A DNA stretch of 31,498 bases from Thermoplasmatota archaeon (lineage in GTDB: Archaea > Thermoplasmatota > Penumbrarchaeia > Penumbrarchaeales > Penumbrarchaeaceae): positions 1 to 31,498 of the forward strand of contig JAUVCY010000001.1 in NCBI GenBank assembly GCA_030595585.1, read 5' to 3'. The notes below the pieces were generated by a model. That model was not told where the DNA came from, made no database searches, and worked only from the letters and a program-made list of their open reading frames with translations. Below are positions 23,412 to 31,498 of the stretch, in pieces. Each line of letters starts with the position of its first letter. Position 1 is the first letter of the stretch. Made by a program: the position numbers and the translations under genes.

Positions 23412-25295
23412 GTGGTCTTTCCCGATTGCTCGCAGGGGGTCTATCGGCCGTTTCGGATATCGACGAGGGAGAAGCGCGAGCTGATCCAGAGGCTCGCCGA
23501 GAATGGGGTCAAGGGCATAGACGATTTCCTCACACAGGCCAGGAAGCAGGGGGCGGTCGCGGAGAGGATGGACGAGATCAGGTCCCGTATCTCCAGGCAG
23601 ATAGAGCGGTCCCTTTCGGATAGGAAGAGGTGGGTGGACGATTCGATCCGGGAGCTGATCGAGAAAGGGCGGATGGGCTCCGGGATGGCCAATGACGGGA
23701 TCTTCGAGGACGACACCTCGTTCCGCAGGTTCTCCTCCGATGAGATCAGGGGGGAGCTGCTGGCATCCGAGCTTATCATGGAGCTTGAGAGGGGGGAGGG
23801 GACGAGGGATTACGTGGAGAAGCTCTCCCTGCTTCGCCGCTTTTTCAGGTGGCTAAAGAGGCTGCTTGCCAGGGCCCTTTTCTTCATCAGGAGGTCGTTC
23901 TTCAGGCTCAAGGGGTGGTTCTCCAGGAAAAAGGCAGATAAGGGAGAGAGGCGGGACGGGGTCGGGTCCAGGAAAGGGGCGATATCCCTGCCCTTTCCCT
24001 CTATCGGGAAGGACCTGGATATCTGGGAGAGGCGCCTTGAGGAGAGGCTGGATCGGGACCGATCGCTCCAGAACGCCGTTAACCAGAGGATCTCCGAGAG
24101 CACGGGATATGACAGCGGTTTGATCAAACTGGGTGCAGCAGCAGACCCGAAATGGTACAAACAGGAAGCAGGTAAGGTCCTGAGGGAAGAGGTCGAGGGC
24201 CGGTCCCTCAAGAGATCTGACGAGCTCGCCAGGGAGAGGGAAAAGCGCATCAAGAGGATCCAGGAGCGGAAGGTGAAGGATAGAAGGGTCCGCGACGAGA
24301 TCATGAAGCGGGAAAAGGCATTCGAGCAGGAGGTGGAGGATTCGGACAGGCTCAAGGAAAAGCTCTCCGTGGATGAGATGAGGTCCGAACTACTCAAAAC
24401 GCTCTCCAACATGGGGTTCATACAGAACAGGGGAGAGGCGGGAGATCCGGGGCCCATGGGCTGGGAGATCACCGAGGGGCTCATCCGCAGGTTCTCCGAG
24501 CTCATCTATGGTGAGCTGATGGGGTCAAGGGAGGGTAGAAAGGACCTGCATGGGCATCAGATCTCGGACGCGGGAGTGTACGAGAAAGGAAGGCTCAGGA
24601 CCGTCCACGAGGAGACCAGAATGGACATCCTGACCTCACTTGTGAATGCCAGGATCCGTCACCCGAACCACCGGGATATCGAGGACCAGGATATCGTCGT
24701 CTACCGCGAGGTCACGACGTCCGACCTGCACGCGGTCCTTCTACTGGACATCAGCGGGTCCATGGAGGAGAACAACCGACTGGAGGCAGCAAAGCGATCC
24801 GTCCTGGCCCTCTCCCACGCGATCAAGAGGGAGGACCCCAGAAACCGGGTGGATATCATCGCGGTGTCGACGAGGCCCAGGGTGGTCACCCTCAGGGAGG
24901 TGATGTCCATGGAGCCCAGGGGCTTCACCAACATCCAGGAATCCATCGCCATGGCAAGGTCCCTCTTCGACACATCCAGGTCGGAGAGACACCTGCTGTT
25001 CCTCATCACCGACGGCCTGCCGGAGGCATATCTATCCAGAGCGGGAAAGCCGGTGGCGGGGGACCTGGAGCTCTCAATGGAGCTGGCGCTCGTCGAGGTG
25101 AAGGAGCTCAGGAAGTACCGTGAGCTCAACTTCACGATCTTCCTGCTGGAGGCGGAGGACGACACCTTCGTGGATGCCGCAAGGAAGATGGCCAGTGCCG
25201 GCTCGGGGAAGGTCGTCGTCGTTGACCCGTCCCGCCTTGGAAGGGAGGTCCTGGGATCGTTCAGTGCCGAGGGAAACGTTCTTGGCGGCGTTTGA
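23412..25295 (+). CDS. VWA-domain protein (chelatase subunit D / CoxE-like) with amphipathic basic helix
   Basis: The product (627 aa) ends in a VWA domain with a complete MIDAS: DISGS (446-450), Thr506 in EPRGFTNIQES and Asp533 in LITDGLP. The N-terminal half is strongly charged and helical, with a coiled-coil-like stretch at 255-330. Residues about 141-174 (LLRRFFRWLKRLLARALFFI and onward) alternate Arg/Lys with Phe, Trp and Leu, like a membrane-surface helix. The partner is the AAA+ ATPase 69 bases upstream; such pairs work as metal chelatases or MoxR-type chaperones. The start is GTG 23412 behind AAGGGGG. The frame is open back to the ATPase stop codon and reads like coding sequence, but no start codon lies there. 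Confidence 0.85.
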   Translation: MVFPDCSQGVYRPFRISTREKRELIQRLAENGVKGIDDFLTQARKQGAVAERMDEIRSRISRQIERSLSDRKRWVDDSIRELIEKGRMGSGMANDGIFEDDTSFRRFSSDEIRGELLASELIMELERGEGTRDYVEKLSLLRRFFRWLKRLLARALFFIRRSFFRLKGWFSRKKADKGERRDGVGSRKGAISLPFPSIGKDLDIWERRLEERLDRDRSLQNAVNQRISESTGYDSGLIKLGAAADPKWYKQEAGKVLREEVEGRSLKRSDELAREREKRIKRIQERKVKDRRVRDEIMKREKAFEQEVEDSDRLKEKLSVDEMRSELLKTLSNMGFIQNRGEAGDPGPMGWEITEGLIRRFSELIYGELMGSREGRKDLHGHQISDAGVYEKGRLRTVHEETRMDILTSLVNARIRHPNHRDIEDQDIVVYREVTTSDLHAVLLLDISGSMEENNRLEAAKRSVLALSHAIKREDPRNRVDIIAVSTRPRVVTLREVMSMEPRGFTNIQESIAMARSLFDTSRSERHLLFLITDGLPEAYLSRAGKPVAGDLELSMELALVEVKELRKYRELNFTIFLLEAEDDTFVDAARKMASAGSGKVVVVDPSRLGREVLGSFSAEGNVLGGV

Positions 25296-25336
25296 CCCGA
25301 GACCAACCTATTTTCCTGTTAATCTACTCAGAAAAT

Positions 25337-25344
25337 CTTAATAT
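25337..25344 (+). promoter_or_regulatory. TATA box of the three-gene membrane operon
   Basis: CTTAATAT lies 40 bases after the VWA gene. Transcription would start near 25367, and GAGGGCGAT precedes the ATG at 25420. Confidence 0.45.
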
Positions 25345-25419
25345 GTGGCCTCACCATACCCAATGCGGGGAGGGTCGATCTTTTCCCCTTTGAGATGAAG
25401 AAGAGTAGAGGGCGATAAT

Positions 25420-26001
25420 ATGAATGAGATACCTGAAGTAAAAAACGATTGGGACAGCCCGCCGTCGGGCCTCCCACCTCCCCAACCAACGGGAGGGACC
25501 ACGGAGACGGGACCAACCGCGTCTTACGATCCTTTTGCCAAGAAGGACGAGGTGCCCATTGGAAAGAGTTCGAAACCTCTCATTCCGAAAGTTTCGATAT
25601 ACGATCGGCAGAGTATTCTCAATCTTCTCGTGGTATTTGGGATAATGTCGATAATAGTCGGCGCATCCATATGCTCCCTGTCGGGGATAGTTTTCAGACC
25701 AGAGGCCCCAAGCGGTGCAGATTACGACGATATAGAGGAGTATAATGATGACGTTGATACAAGGAACCAGGTGTCATCGTTCATCTACATGATGGGCTCG
25801 ACGATCCTGATGATCGGACTTCTTCTGGTCATTTTCAAAGTGGGTTTGATCGTGGTCAGCAGCACCTTTCCCACAGGTCTCAGAATAGCCGCGGGGATCC
25901 TGCTGGTCGTCTTGATACCGTTCTTCCTGACCATATTCATAATGGCAGGACCTGCAAGGCTTCTTACGAACATTGATGGAGGTTATTACTATGGATGGTA
26001 G
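25420..26001 (+). CDS. Membrane protein with proline-rich cytoplasmic N-terminus
   Basis: The product (193 aa) is not recognised. Residues 1-60 are hydrophilic and rich in Pro, Gly and Thr (SPPSGLPPPQPTGGTTETG). Three membrane segments follow: LLVVFGIMSIIVGASICSL, SSFIYMMGSTILMIGLLLVI and AAGILLVVLIPFFLTIFIMA. Between the first two is an acidic loop (YDDIEEYNDDVDTRN). The layout of an acidic loop between helices recurs in the next gene, so the two may be paralogous subunits of one complex. The end overlaps the next gene by 11 bases. Function is unknown. Confidence 0.65.
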   Translation: MNEIPEVKNDWDSPPSGLPPPQPTGGTTETGPTASYDPFAKKDEVPIGKSSKPLIPKVSIYDRQSILNLLVVFGIMSIIVGASICSLSGIVFRPEAPSGADYDDIEEYNDDVDTRNQVSSFIYMMGSTILMIGLLLVIFKVGLIVVSSTFPTGLRIAAGILLVVLIPFFLTIFIMAGPARLLTNIDGGYYYGW

Positions 26002-26404
26002 TGCGCCCGTAGAGGGGAGGAAGTTCAAGATCCCCGCCTGGCTTACAACGGTTCTGGTCGTTGGAATGATGACCCTGTTCCTGGGTGTTATCGTTGCAAA
26101 TACGGCCTACATAAATTTCCCCACGGACCCGGATGATTACGACGATAACCCCGAGGACTTCGAGAAAGATGAGAACCTCGAGCAGGACATATCATCGATG
26201 CAGTATCTGATCGGAGCCACGTTCATAAACGCCGGCGTCGGGATGATCCTGATCTTCATGCTGCTGGGCGTGGTTGCGAATGAGACGATAAACCAGAGGC
26301 CGAGAATAGTGATGTTGGTTGCCTCCGTATCGTTGCTCACGATCTGGATATACTTCAGCCTGTTATCAGGTCTGCTCTCCAGGGTGACCTGGATCTCACC
26401 ATAG
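25991..26404 (+). CDS. Membrane protein with acidic loop, second of the trio
   Basis: The product (137 aa) has three or four membrane segments (LTTVLVVGMMTLFLGVIVAN, YLIGATFINAGVGMILIFML, IVMLVASVSLLTIWIYFSLL). Between the first two lies the acidic loop FPTDPDDYDDNPEDFEKDEN, like that of the preceding gene. GGAGGT at 25977-25982 supports ATG 25991; the earlier ATG at 25973 is unlikely. It overlaps the preceding gene and is followed after 11 bases by the third gene, giving a tightly coupled operon. Function is unknown; the acidic loop could bind cations. Confidence 0.65.
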   Translation: MDGSAPVEGRKFKIPAWLTTVLVVGMMTLFLGVIVANTAYINFPTDPDDYDDNPEDFEKDENLEQDISSMQYLIGATFINAGVGMILIFMLLGVVANETINQRPRIVMLVASVSLLTIWIYFSLLSGLLSRVTWISP

Positions 26405-26415
26405 GCGGTCAATGA

Positions 26416-27003
26416 ATGAGACGTTGGCATGTCGTGGCCCTGATAATCGGGGTCCTGTTATCGATCCAGATGGTGGTGTTATCCATCTATCTGCTGGTCG
26501 ATGACGATTCCATGGAGTATCAGAGGGACCTCTCCATCAGTGTGGAGTGGCAGGATGCAGGGAACAGGACGGCCGAGGATTACACCGTAACCATTCCTCT
26601 TCTGGTGTACGAGGGTACCGGAGACCCCCTGATCACATCCATGGACCAGCTGGAGATCACTCTTGGCCGGGGCGAGATGGAGCTCGTTACGGTGGATGGA
26701 GACCCGTTCCTGAGGCTGACCTCGGACACATCCGTGACGATAAAACACCATTTCCACGATTCAGGCGAGGGTGTGTCCCCTGGTGAATTGAAGGCCGAGC
26801 TCTCCTCCCAGACGGGCGACCTGGATGCGGACACCGCCTCCATATCGATCGAATCCGATTCCGGGGCAGTTGAGGTCAGTATACGATTCTTCCAGGAGAG
26901 CATATCGTCGAAAGGGACCCACAGGATCACCAGGGCCGAATGTGATGTTGAGCTCAACGAGGGCGCCTCCAGGTACCCGCTGGATAGGATAGTTCCCGGA
27001 TAG
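26416..27003 (+). CDS. Signal-anchored extracytoplasmic protein, third of the trio
   Basis: The product (195 aa) has an N-terminal anchor (VVALIIGVLLSIQMVVLSIYLLV) followed by a soluble beta-rich part (about 40-195). That part holds alternating hydrophobic strands such as DYTVTIPLLVYEG and SVTIKHHFHD. It is not recognised. The soluble part would lie outside the cell. It stands 11 bases after the second membrane gene in the same operon. It is convergent with the gene at 27019. Confidence 0.6.
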   Translation: MRRWHVVALIIGVLLSIQMVVLSIYLLVDDDSMEYQRDLSISVEWQDAGNRTAEDYTVTIPLLVYEGTGDPLITSMDQLEITLGRGEMELVTVDGDPFLRLTSDTSVTIKHHFHDSGEGVSPGELKAELSSQTGDLDADTASISIESDSGAVEVSIRFFQESISSKGTHRITRAECDVELNEGASRYPLDRIVPG

Positions 27004-27018
27004 GTCCAGGGTTTGATA

Positions 27019-27492
27019 TCACGATCTGACGATCGCCGTGAGGAATATGAAAACGGCGAGGCCGGCTCCCAGAACGACGCCCAGTACCGCCATGAACGGT
27101 TTCAGAAGTGGTGCCGCGACCCAGTGTATGATGTCGAAGGCCGTATCGTTGGGATAGCTCGCATGGGCGATGAAATTGAAATAGAACCAGACCCCCCACG
27201 GAACCATGCCGGCAAATACCATCGGCAGGGCCACCTTGCGGGATCCCTTCTGGCCGAACTTCAGGGCGAAGAGCCCTGCAAGGACCGATACGAGTCCGAA
27301 GGTCATGATGAAGGAGAACAGCAGGTACGTCCACGGGTTATTATGGTAATCGGATTTCGACTCCCCCGCCCCGTTCACGGGGCTGGAGGAGGTATCGTTC
27401 TGCGCCGCTGCGGCCGGCACGCAGAATGTGAGGACCACTGCCAGGATCACGAAGGCCAAGAACATCATTGGCCTGTGAGGGTATTCTTTCAT
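27019..27492 (-). CDS. Membrane protein with signal peptide and three helices
   Basis: The product (157 aa) begins with a signal peptide (MMFLAFVILAVVLTFCVPAA, cleavage near AAAAQ). A short extracellular stretch (NDTSSSPVNGAGESK) follows, then three membrane helices: LLFSFIMTFGLVSVLAGLFAL, VFAGMVPWGVWFYF and AVLGVVLGAGLAVFIFLTAI. It is not recognised. The start is ATG 27492 with GAGAGG before it. The stand-alone RAM gene lies 68 bases upstream in the same direction, so both may be on one transcript. Confidence 0.65.
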   Translation of the reverse strand: MKEYPHRPMMFLAFVILAVVLTFCVPAAAAQNDTSSSPVNGAGESKSDYHNNPWTYLLFSFIMTFGLVSVLAGLFALKFGQKGSRKVALPMVFAGMVPWGVWFYFNFIAHASYPNDTAFDIIHWVAAPLLKPFMAVLGVVLGAGLAVFIFLTAIVRS

Positions 27493-27560
27493 GGAACTGC
27501 CTCTCATGGACTGCGATTACTCCCTCTGGACATACGAGATCAAGGGGGGAGCGTGACGGA

Positions 27561-27797
27561 TCAGCTGAACTTGATCCCGGTCAGCGTCTTTGTATCGATC
27601 ACTCCCTGGATGGCCCGGACCTTTTCCACCACGATCTGGCCAAGGGTGTTGAAATCCTTTGCCTCGATCTTTGCGATCAGGTCGTATTCTCCAAAGAGAG
27701 GGTGGAGCTCAACGATCTCTCCAACGTTCATAAGGGACTTGAACACCTCGTGTTCCTTTGCGGGGGCTGTGCTAATGAGGATAAAGCCAATTACCAT
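27561..27797 (-). CDS. Stand-alone RAM (Lrp/AsnC C-terminal) domain protein
   Basis: The product (78 aa) is the ligand-binding RAM domain of Lrp/AsnC regulators without a helix-turn-helix. Visible parts are MVIGFILISTAPAKEHEVFK, the middle EIVELHPLFGEYDLIAKIEA and the end GVIDTKTLTGIKF, a complete beta-alpha-beta-beta-alpha-beta unit. Such proteins bind amino acids or other small molecules and can assemble with full Lrp proteins. AGGTGA precedes ATG 27797 and a TATA element lies at 27831-27842. Confidence 0.92.
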   Translation of the reverse strand: MVIGFILISTAPAKEHEVFKSLMNVGEIVELHPLFGEYDLIAKIEAKDFNTLGQIVVEKVRAIQGVIDTKTLTGIKFS

Positions 27798-27830
27798 TCT
27801 TTTTCACCTGTTTTTACCATAGATAGCACT

Positions 27831-27842
27831 CCTATTATATTT
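27831..27842. promoter_or_regulatory. AT-rich, possibly bidirectional TATA element
   Basis: The plus strand reads CCTATTATATTT, and the minus strand AAATATAATAGG suits the RAM gene (start near 27812). On the plus strand it could drive a tiny frame at 27889. Confidence 0.4.
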
Positions 27843-27909
27843 TTCCCCCATCCCCCCATCAAGTGGTGTTATTCGGGAGGTCTCAATAATGAAGAGGGTA
27901 AACGAAAAC

Positions 27910-27923
27910 GGGGAGTGTTCCCC
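27910..27923. repeat. Short GC hairpin in the RAM-THEP1 gap
   Basis: GGGGA/TCCCC arms (27910-27914, 27919-27923) around GTGT. It lies between the divergent RAM and THEP1 genes and just upstream of the THEP1 TATA box. Confidence 0.4.
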
Positions 27924-27932
27924 TTTCCCCAT

Positions 27933-27941
27933 AAGTTAATT
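27933..27941 (+). promoter_or_regulatory. TATA box of the THEP1 gene
   Basis: AGTTAATTA gives a start near 27963; GGTGA at 27994-27998 serves the GTG start at 28005. Confidence 0.45.
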
Positions 27942-28004
27942 AGGGCTGGTTGTATCTCCCTTTGATATTCCGATGCGTTAATCGAGATTGGCTGGTGAAG
28001 CAAG

Positions 28005-28589
28005 GTGACCAAGAGGATAAAGATCGGAATAACCGGATTGCCCGGGGCAGGAAAAACGCATGCCCTGAAGAAGGTCATCCAGATGCTCCAGGCCGAGGAG
28101 GTCAAGGTGGGGGGAATGGTGACGGATTCCATCCTGGAGGATGGGGTGAAGAAGGGTTTTTCGGTTCTCAATCTTTTAAACGGCGATGAGGGCGTGCTCG
28201 CACATGAGGATTCCCCGTCGGAGACACGTTTTCAGTTCGAGGACCACGATTACGGCATCAACCTTGAGACGTTGGATTCCATCGGCGTCAAGGCGATCTC
28301 GATGGCCATGGAGGATGCAGAGGTGATCGTGATCGATGAGGTGGGTAAACTGGAGGTGGAATCTCCCCTCTTCGTCCAGGTGGTCAAGGAGGCGTTGGAG
28401 GCTGAGAAGCCCCTTCTTTTAACCCTCCACAAGAAGTCCAGAAACCCGCTTCTGCAGGATATTCGGAGAAGGGACGACGTGAGGATCCTTGAGGTCACCC
28501 CTATCAACAAGAACATCCTTCCCTACAAGATCATGCCCCTTATCAAGGCGGAGATCGGGCCCAGCAGGCCCTCCCTGGACATCTACTGA
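28005..28589 (+). CDS. THEP1-family nucleoside triphosphatase
   Basis: The product (194 aa) is a small P-loop NTPase (EC 3.6.1.15) like Aquifex THEP1. Walker A is GLPGAGKT at 11-18 and Walker B is VIVIDEVGKLE. The family marks GGMVTDSILEDGVKKGFSVL and LLLTLHKKS are present, and length is normal (about 180-195 aa). These enzymes hydrolyse ATP, GTP and others in the cytoplasm, with a cellular role that is still unclear. The start is a GTG with GGTGA six bases before it. It diverges from the RAM gene, with no operon partner downstream. Confidence 0.92.
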   Translation: MTKRIKIGITGLPGAGKTHALKKVIQMLQAEEVKVGGMVTDSILEDGVKKGFSVLNLLNGDEGVLAHEDSPSETRFQFEDHDYGINLETLDSIGVKAISMAMEDAEVIVIDEVGKLEVESPLFVQVVKEALEAEKPLLLTLHKKSRNPLLQDIRRRDDVRILEVTPINKNILPYKIMPLIKAEIGPSRPSLDIY

Positions 28590-28714
28590 ACCGTCCGTTA
28601 AAACTCCAAAACACCTTATTATAACCTAGTAGTTGGCCACAGGAAAGCACGTATACCGCCGGGAAAAAGGGGTAGCATGGACCAATGTCATTCCAAATTG
28701 TGTACAGTAAGATA

Positions 28715-28722
28715 CTTATATA
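28715..28722 (+). promoter_or_regulatory. TATA box of the right-hand propeller gene
   Basis: CTTATATA implies a start near 28745 and a leader of about 50 nt ending in GGAGG before ATG 28794. The gap 28590-28793 shows a second AT-rich element near 28615 and no gene. Confidence 0.55.
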
Positions 28723-28793
28723 ACAGGTCGAGATGGAAAGATTGCAGAGAAAATACTCCAGAGAAGTAAGTTATGTAAAAGGAGGCTCAATAA

Positions 28794-31498
28794 ATGGAAG
28801 AAATCAACAAACGTCCAAACGGTTGGATGCTGACCCTGGGAATATTGTTCCTGCTGGTATCAGTGGGGATCGGAGGGTTTTTCGCCTACCGTTATCTGGA
28901 CGAGATAGATGTCGATAAGCTAATTTTTGATACATGGCTCAACGAGAAAAGAGAGCTGTTCGAGAAGCTGGCGGACATCAGCGCACCAGTGAACAATATC
29001 GGCGACCCTCTGAGGGATGATTCCCTTACGAGATCGGGCGGCGGTTCACTTGAATGGTCAGTGACGTTATACGAGGCCGAGGGAGAGTACCTCTCTTCCC
29101 CCGCCCTTGTGGACCTGAACAACAACGGCGATCTGGAGATAGTCATTGCATCCGCGGGCGACTACATATACGCCCTTGGCTCCCAGGGGTCATATTTCTG
29201 GCCCGAGCCATATTCGGACGATGTGATCGATTATCTGGGTCAGACGCCTCAGACCTCTGGTCTGGATTTTGACCCACCCCATATATTCGCTTCCGTTATC
29301 GCGGCAGATGTGAACCTGGGAGACACTCCCGAGGTCATCATCGGCGTCAAGGACGGAGCGCTCTGTCTTGGGTCCGATGGACAGAAACAGTGGAAGAAAG
29401 GCCTGACCAACGGGTACTACTTCTCCACTGCCTGTATCACGGACCTTGAGGGGGAGTGGACCGGAGAGAAGGAGGACCTCGAGATCGTGCTCGCATCGGA
29501 TGATGAGAGCAGGGGTGGTTGGATCGAGGCCTTCGAGGTTGACGGCGGTGCCGTGTTCCGTGAGTCAGCACCAACAGGCGGTGAGGGTGGCCTCATTGGC
29601 TGTTCTGTGGTGGCACACGATCTTGATGGTGACTTCTGGGACGGGCCAGAGCTGATCAACCCCGACCCCTCCAAGGAGAGGGATACCGAACTTATCATCG
29701 GTAACCACGACAGGGGGCTTCGTGTCTGGGTAAGGCAGGGAGAGAACTCCGAGGGTAAGCCCAACTACGACGAGACGACCAGCGGTTGGCTCGCAGGTCA
29801 CCAGACCTATGCGACCACGGCGGTCGCCAACGTTACAGGCGATCCCGGTTGTGAGATGTTCGTGGGCTCCTCTGAGGGATACCCCAGAACGTGGACTGGC
29901 TGGGGTGGAAAGCTGTACGTTTATAATGATCAATACAAGAAGCTGTGGGACTTTTCCACAGGCAGCTCCCGTGCGTCGATCTTCAGCTCCCCCGCCGTTG
30001 CCGACCTCCAGGTCGCAAAGGACGATCCAGAGGAGAAGCACCTTGATTATGAGGTCATATTCGGGGCGGATAATGGGAACATGTACGTTCTGAACACCGA
30101 GTTCCACTCCGTCATCTGGACCTTTAATACGGGTGGAAGAGTTATGTCATCTCCCGCCATATGCAACATAGATAATGACGATGAGCTGGAGATAGTGATA
30201 GGGTCCGACTCCGGAAAGGTTTTCTGTTTCGACGGCGACCCGAGCGATGGAATAGATGAGGGTTTCCCCTACCCTGGAGATGGAACAAGCCAGGATGTCC
30301 TCTGGGTATATGACACCAAGTCCCCCATAGGCATCTCCTCACCTGTGGTTGCCGATATCGACCTTGACGGACAGCTCGAGGTAGTCATCGGAGATCAGGA
30401 GGGGCACGTTTGGTGCATCTCCGCAGGAGGAAGGGCAGTGACAGGCCAGGTCGACTGGCCGGAGTTCCACTACGACCTGAACAGGACCGGGTTCTACAAC
30501 CCCCAGACCTCCTACGGCGTGGACCTATATCCCAAGACCGGACCCGACGGAAGGGCGGAGCCCCTTGTCAGGTCCATCCAGCCCGGTGAGACCATCACAT
30601 ACAACCTGACCATCGAGAACACCGGAAAGGGCATCTCCGAGATGAACAAGGACAAGATCATGGTCGAGCTCGACCATGATTCCATCCCAGAGGGCTGGGC
30701 TGCAAAGCTGACCCTCCCCAAGGACCAGGGAATTAATAATCCCAATTACGTCATGCTCGCATCGGAACAGACCGCACCGGTAAGGCTTGATGTCACTGCT
30801 CCGTGGGAGGGTGAGATCGGCGAGATGGCGAGGATCAATCTTTCGGCGAACTCTACCACCGATCAATGGGCACGGGATACCGCGACCACACTATCGATAC
30901 TCGACCTGTTCGTGGATTTCGAGATGATATATCTCAAGCAGGCGTCAGTGGATGCACTGGACCCGTTGGTGGGCAAGAAGTGGGACAAGATAAATCCCGG
31001 AGCCGACCAGTATTATACGGTATCGATACTGAACAAGGGTAATCTCAACGACACATATCATCTGCAGTTGAACCCGCCTCCTTCCGACACAGGCTGGAAC
31101 TGGAGCTTCGTGGAGACCGAGTCGATGACTGCCGATCTGACGTTGAGCGCACCCATCTTCAAGGAGTTCGGTGCTGATTCCGGCGCCACCCTCACGCTGA
31201 AGGTGAAGTGTCCGATCGACGCAAGGAAGGACACGAAGATGCCAGTTGTGATCCGGGCAACCTCGTTACTGAGCAAGATGTCCGATATCGAGGATATCAC
31301 CAAGACCGACGAGCTGATCCTCGTCGTGGGTGAACATCACGAATTGGACCTCCGTATCGAGGACTCCACGAAGTACGTCAACCCGAACGGCACGGTCGAG
31401 TTCCAGATATCCATAACGAATCTGGGAAACAAGGACGTGATATACGTTCTTCTGAGCGTCGACAACAAACAGTCCGGATGGGACATCAGGTATCCTGC
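28794..31498 (+). CDS. Large membrane-anchored beta-propeller protein with Ig-like repeats (3' end outside window)
   Basis: The frame is open from ATG 28794 to the window end (about 901 residues seen, no stop). One N-terminal membrane anchor (WMLTLGILFLLVSVGIGGFF) is followed by an extracellular part. About eight propeller blades show the pattern PALVDLNNNGDLEIVIAS, PAICNIDNDDELEIVIGS or PVVADIDLDGQLEVVIGD, mixing FG-GAP and PQQ-like features. After about residue 590 come three Ig-like CARDB/NEW3-type domains (SIQPGETITYNLTIENTGKG, INPGADQYYTVSILNKGN, VNPNGTVEFQISITNLGNK). It probably acts at the cell surface in adhesion or polymer binding. GGAGG lies nine bases before the ATG. Because the end is cut off, a C-terminal anchor or catalytic domain cannot be ruled out. 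Confidence 0.85.
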   Translation, partial: MEEINKRPNGWMLTLGILFLLVSVGIGGFFAYRYLDEIDVDKLIFDTWLNEKRELFEKLADISAPVNNIGDPLRDDSLTRSGGGSLEWSVTLYEAEGEYLSSPALVDLNNNGDLEIVIASAGDYIYALGSQGSYFWPEPYSDDVIDYLGQTPQTSGLDFDPPHIFASVIAADVNLGDTPEVIIGVKDGALCLGSDGQKQWKKGLTNGYYFSTACITDLEGEWTGEKEDLEIVLASDDESRGGWIEAFEVDGGAVFRESAPTGGEGGLIGCSVVAHDLDGDFWDGPELINPDPSKERDTELIIGNHDRGLRVWVRQGENSEGKPNYDETTSGWLAGHQTYATTAVANVTGDPGCEMFVGSSEGYPRTWTGWGGKLYVYNDQYKKLWDFSTGSSRASIFSSPAVADLQVAKDDPEEKHLDYEVIFGADNGNMYVLNTEFHSVIWTFNTGGRVMSSPAICNIDNDDELEIVIGSDSGKVFCFDGDPSDGIDEGFPYPGDGTSQDVLWVYDTKSPIGISSPVVADIDLDGQLEVVIGDQEGHVWCISAGGRAVTGQVDWPEFHYDLNRTGFYNPQTSYGVDLYPKTGPDGRAEPLVRSIQPGETITYNLTIENTGKGISEMNKDKIMVELDHDSIPEGWAAKLTLPKDQGINNPNYVMLASEQTAPVRLDVTAPWEGEIGEMARINLSANSTTDQWARDTATTLSILDLFVDFEMIYLKQASVDALDPLVGKKWDKINPGADQYYTVSILNKGNLNDTYHLQLNPPPSDTGWNWSFVETESMTADLTLSAPIFKEFGADSGATLTLKVKCPIDARKDTKMPVVIRATSLLSKMSDIEDITKTDELILVVGEHHELDLRIEDSTKYVNPNGTVEFQISITNLGNKDVIYVLLSVDNKQSGWDIRYP

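Noticed and set aside
25364..25390. GGGGA/TCCCC pairing in the leader of the membrane operon
   Set aside because: Short arms with a wide loop; common by chance in GC-rich DNA.
28678..28770. 30-codon frame (MDQCHSKLCTV) before the right-hand propeller gene
   Set aside because: Overlaps the TATA box of the real gene and has no ribosome site; chance frame.
1..31498. CRISPR arrays, rRNA genes and tRNA genes
   Set aside because: None seen: no regularly spaced repeats of 24-37 bp beyond the two repeat blocks described, and no cloverleaf or rRNA signature in the gaps that I could read by eye.

Overview
The window is archaeal, most likely a Thermoplasmatota-type euryarchaeon. That is inferred from gene content; no rRNA is present. 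Archaeal markers are a stand-alone LSm protein next to ribosomal protein eL37, archaeosine tRNA-guanine transglycosylase with a PUA domain, AMP phosphorylase next to ribose-1,5-bisphosphate isomerase, a MobA-like nucleotidyltransferase and a THEP1 NTPase. TATA boxes sit about 25 bases before likely transcription starts, and ribosome sites are of the GGTGA/GGAGG type. Several starts are GTG or TTG. The gingipain-like protease and the large secreted propeller proteins would fit a sediment heterotroph that degrades protein.

Layout, left to right. 1-1452 (-): secreted seven-bladed FG-GAP propeller with a PKD domain, cut by the window edge. 1645-3983 (+): DhnA-type aldolase, small beta-carbonic-anhydrase-like protein, ferritin-like diiron protein and cupin. 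3984-4970: an AT-rich patch with a structured inverted repeat and a RelE-type toxin-antitoxin pair (-) whose promoter is itself a palindrome. 4970-7252 (+): GNAT acetyltransferase, a small membrane protein and a polytopic membrane protein. 7256-11135 (-): eL37, LSm and a membrane-anchored C25 protease. 11293-13906 (+): MobA-like protein overlapping an unknown 461-aa protein. 13906-13980: hairpin repeats between convergent genes. 13999-21551 (-): six genes in one direction: 2-hydroxyacid dehydrogenase, TgtA, unknown 238-aa protein, R15P isomerase, AMP phosphorylase and a RimK-like ATP-grasp ligase. 21596-21809: two structured 107-bp tandem repeats. 21888-25295 (+): AAA+ ATPase and VWA protein. 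25420-27003 (+): three membrane proteins. 27019-27797 (-): stand-alone RAM domain and a membrane protein. 28005-28589 (+): THEP1 NTPase. 28794 to the edge (+): a second large membrane-anchored propeller protein.

Functionally, AMP phosphorylase and R15P isomerase are two steps of the archaeal route from AMP to ribulose-1,5-bisphosphate; the third enzyme, type III RuBisCO, is not in the window. The AAA+/VWA pair resembles MoxR-VWA chaperone or chelatase pairs, with two unusual additions: a cysteine cluster in the ATPase and a cationic amphipathic helix in the VWA protein. The most unusual non-coding signals are two repeat families, at 13.9 kb and 21.6-21.8 kb, where base changes between copies preserve stem pairing, and the palindromic TATA operator of the toxin-antitoxin pair.
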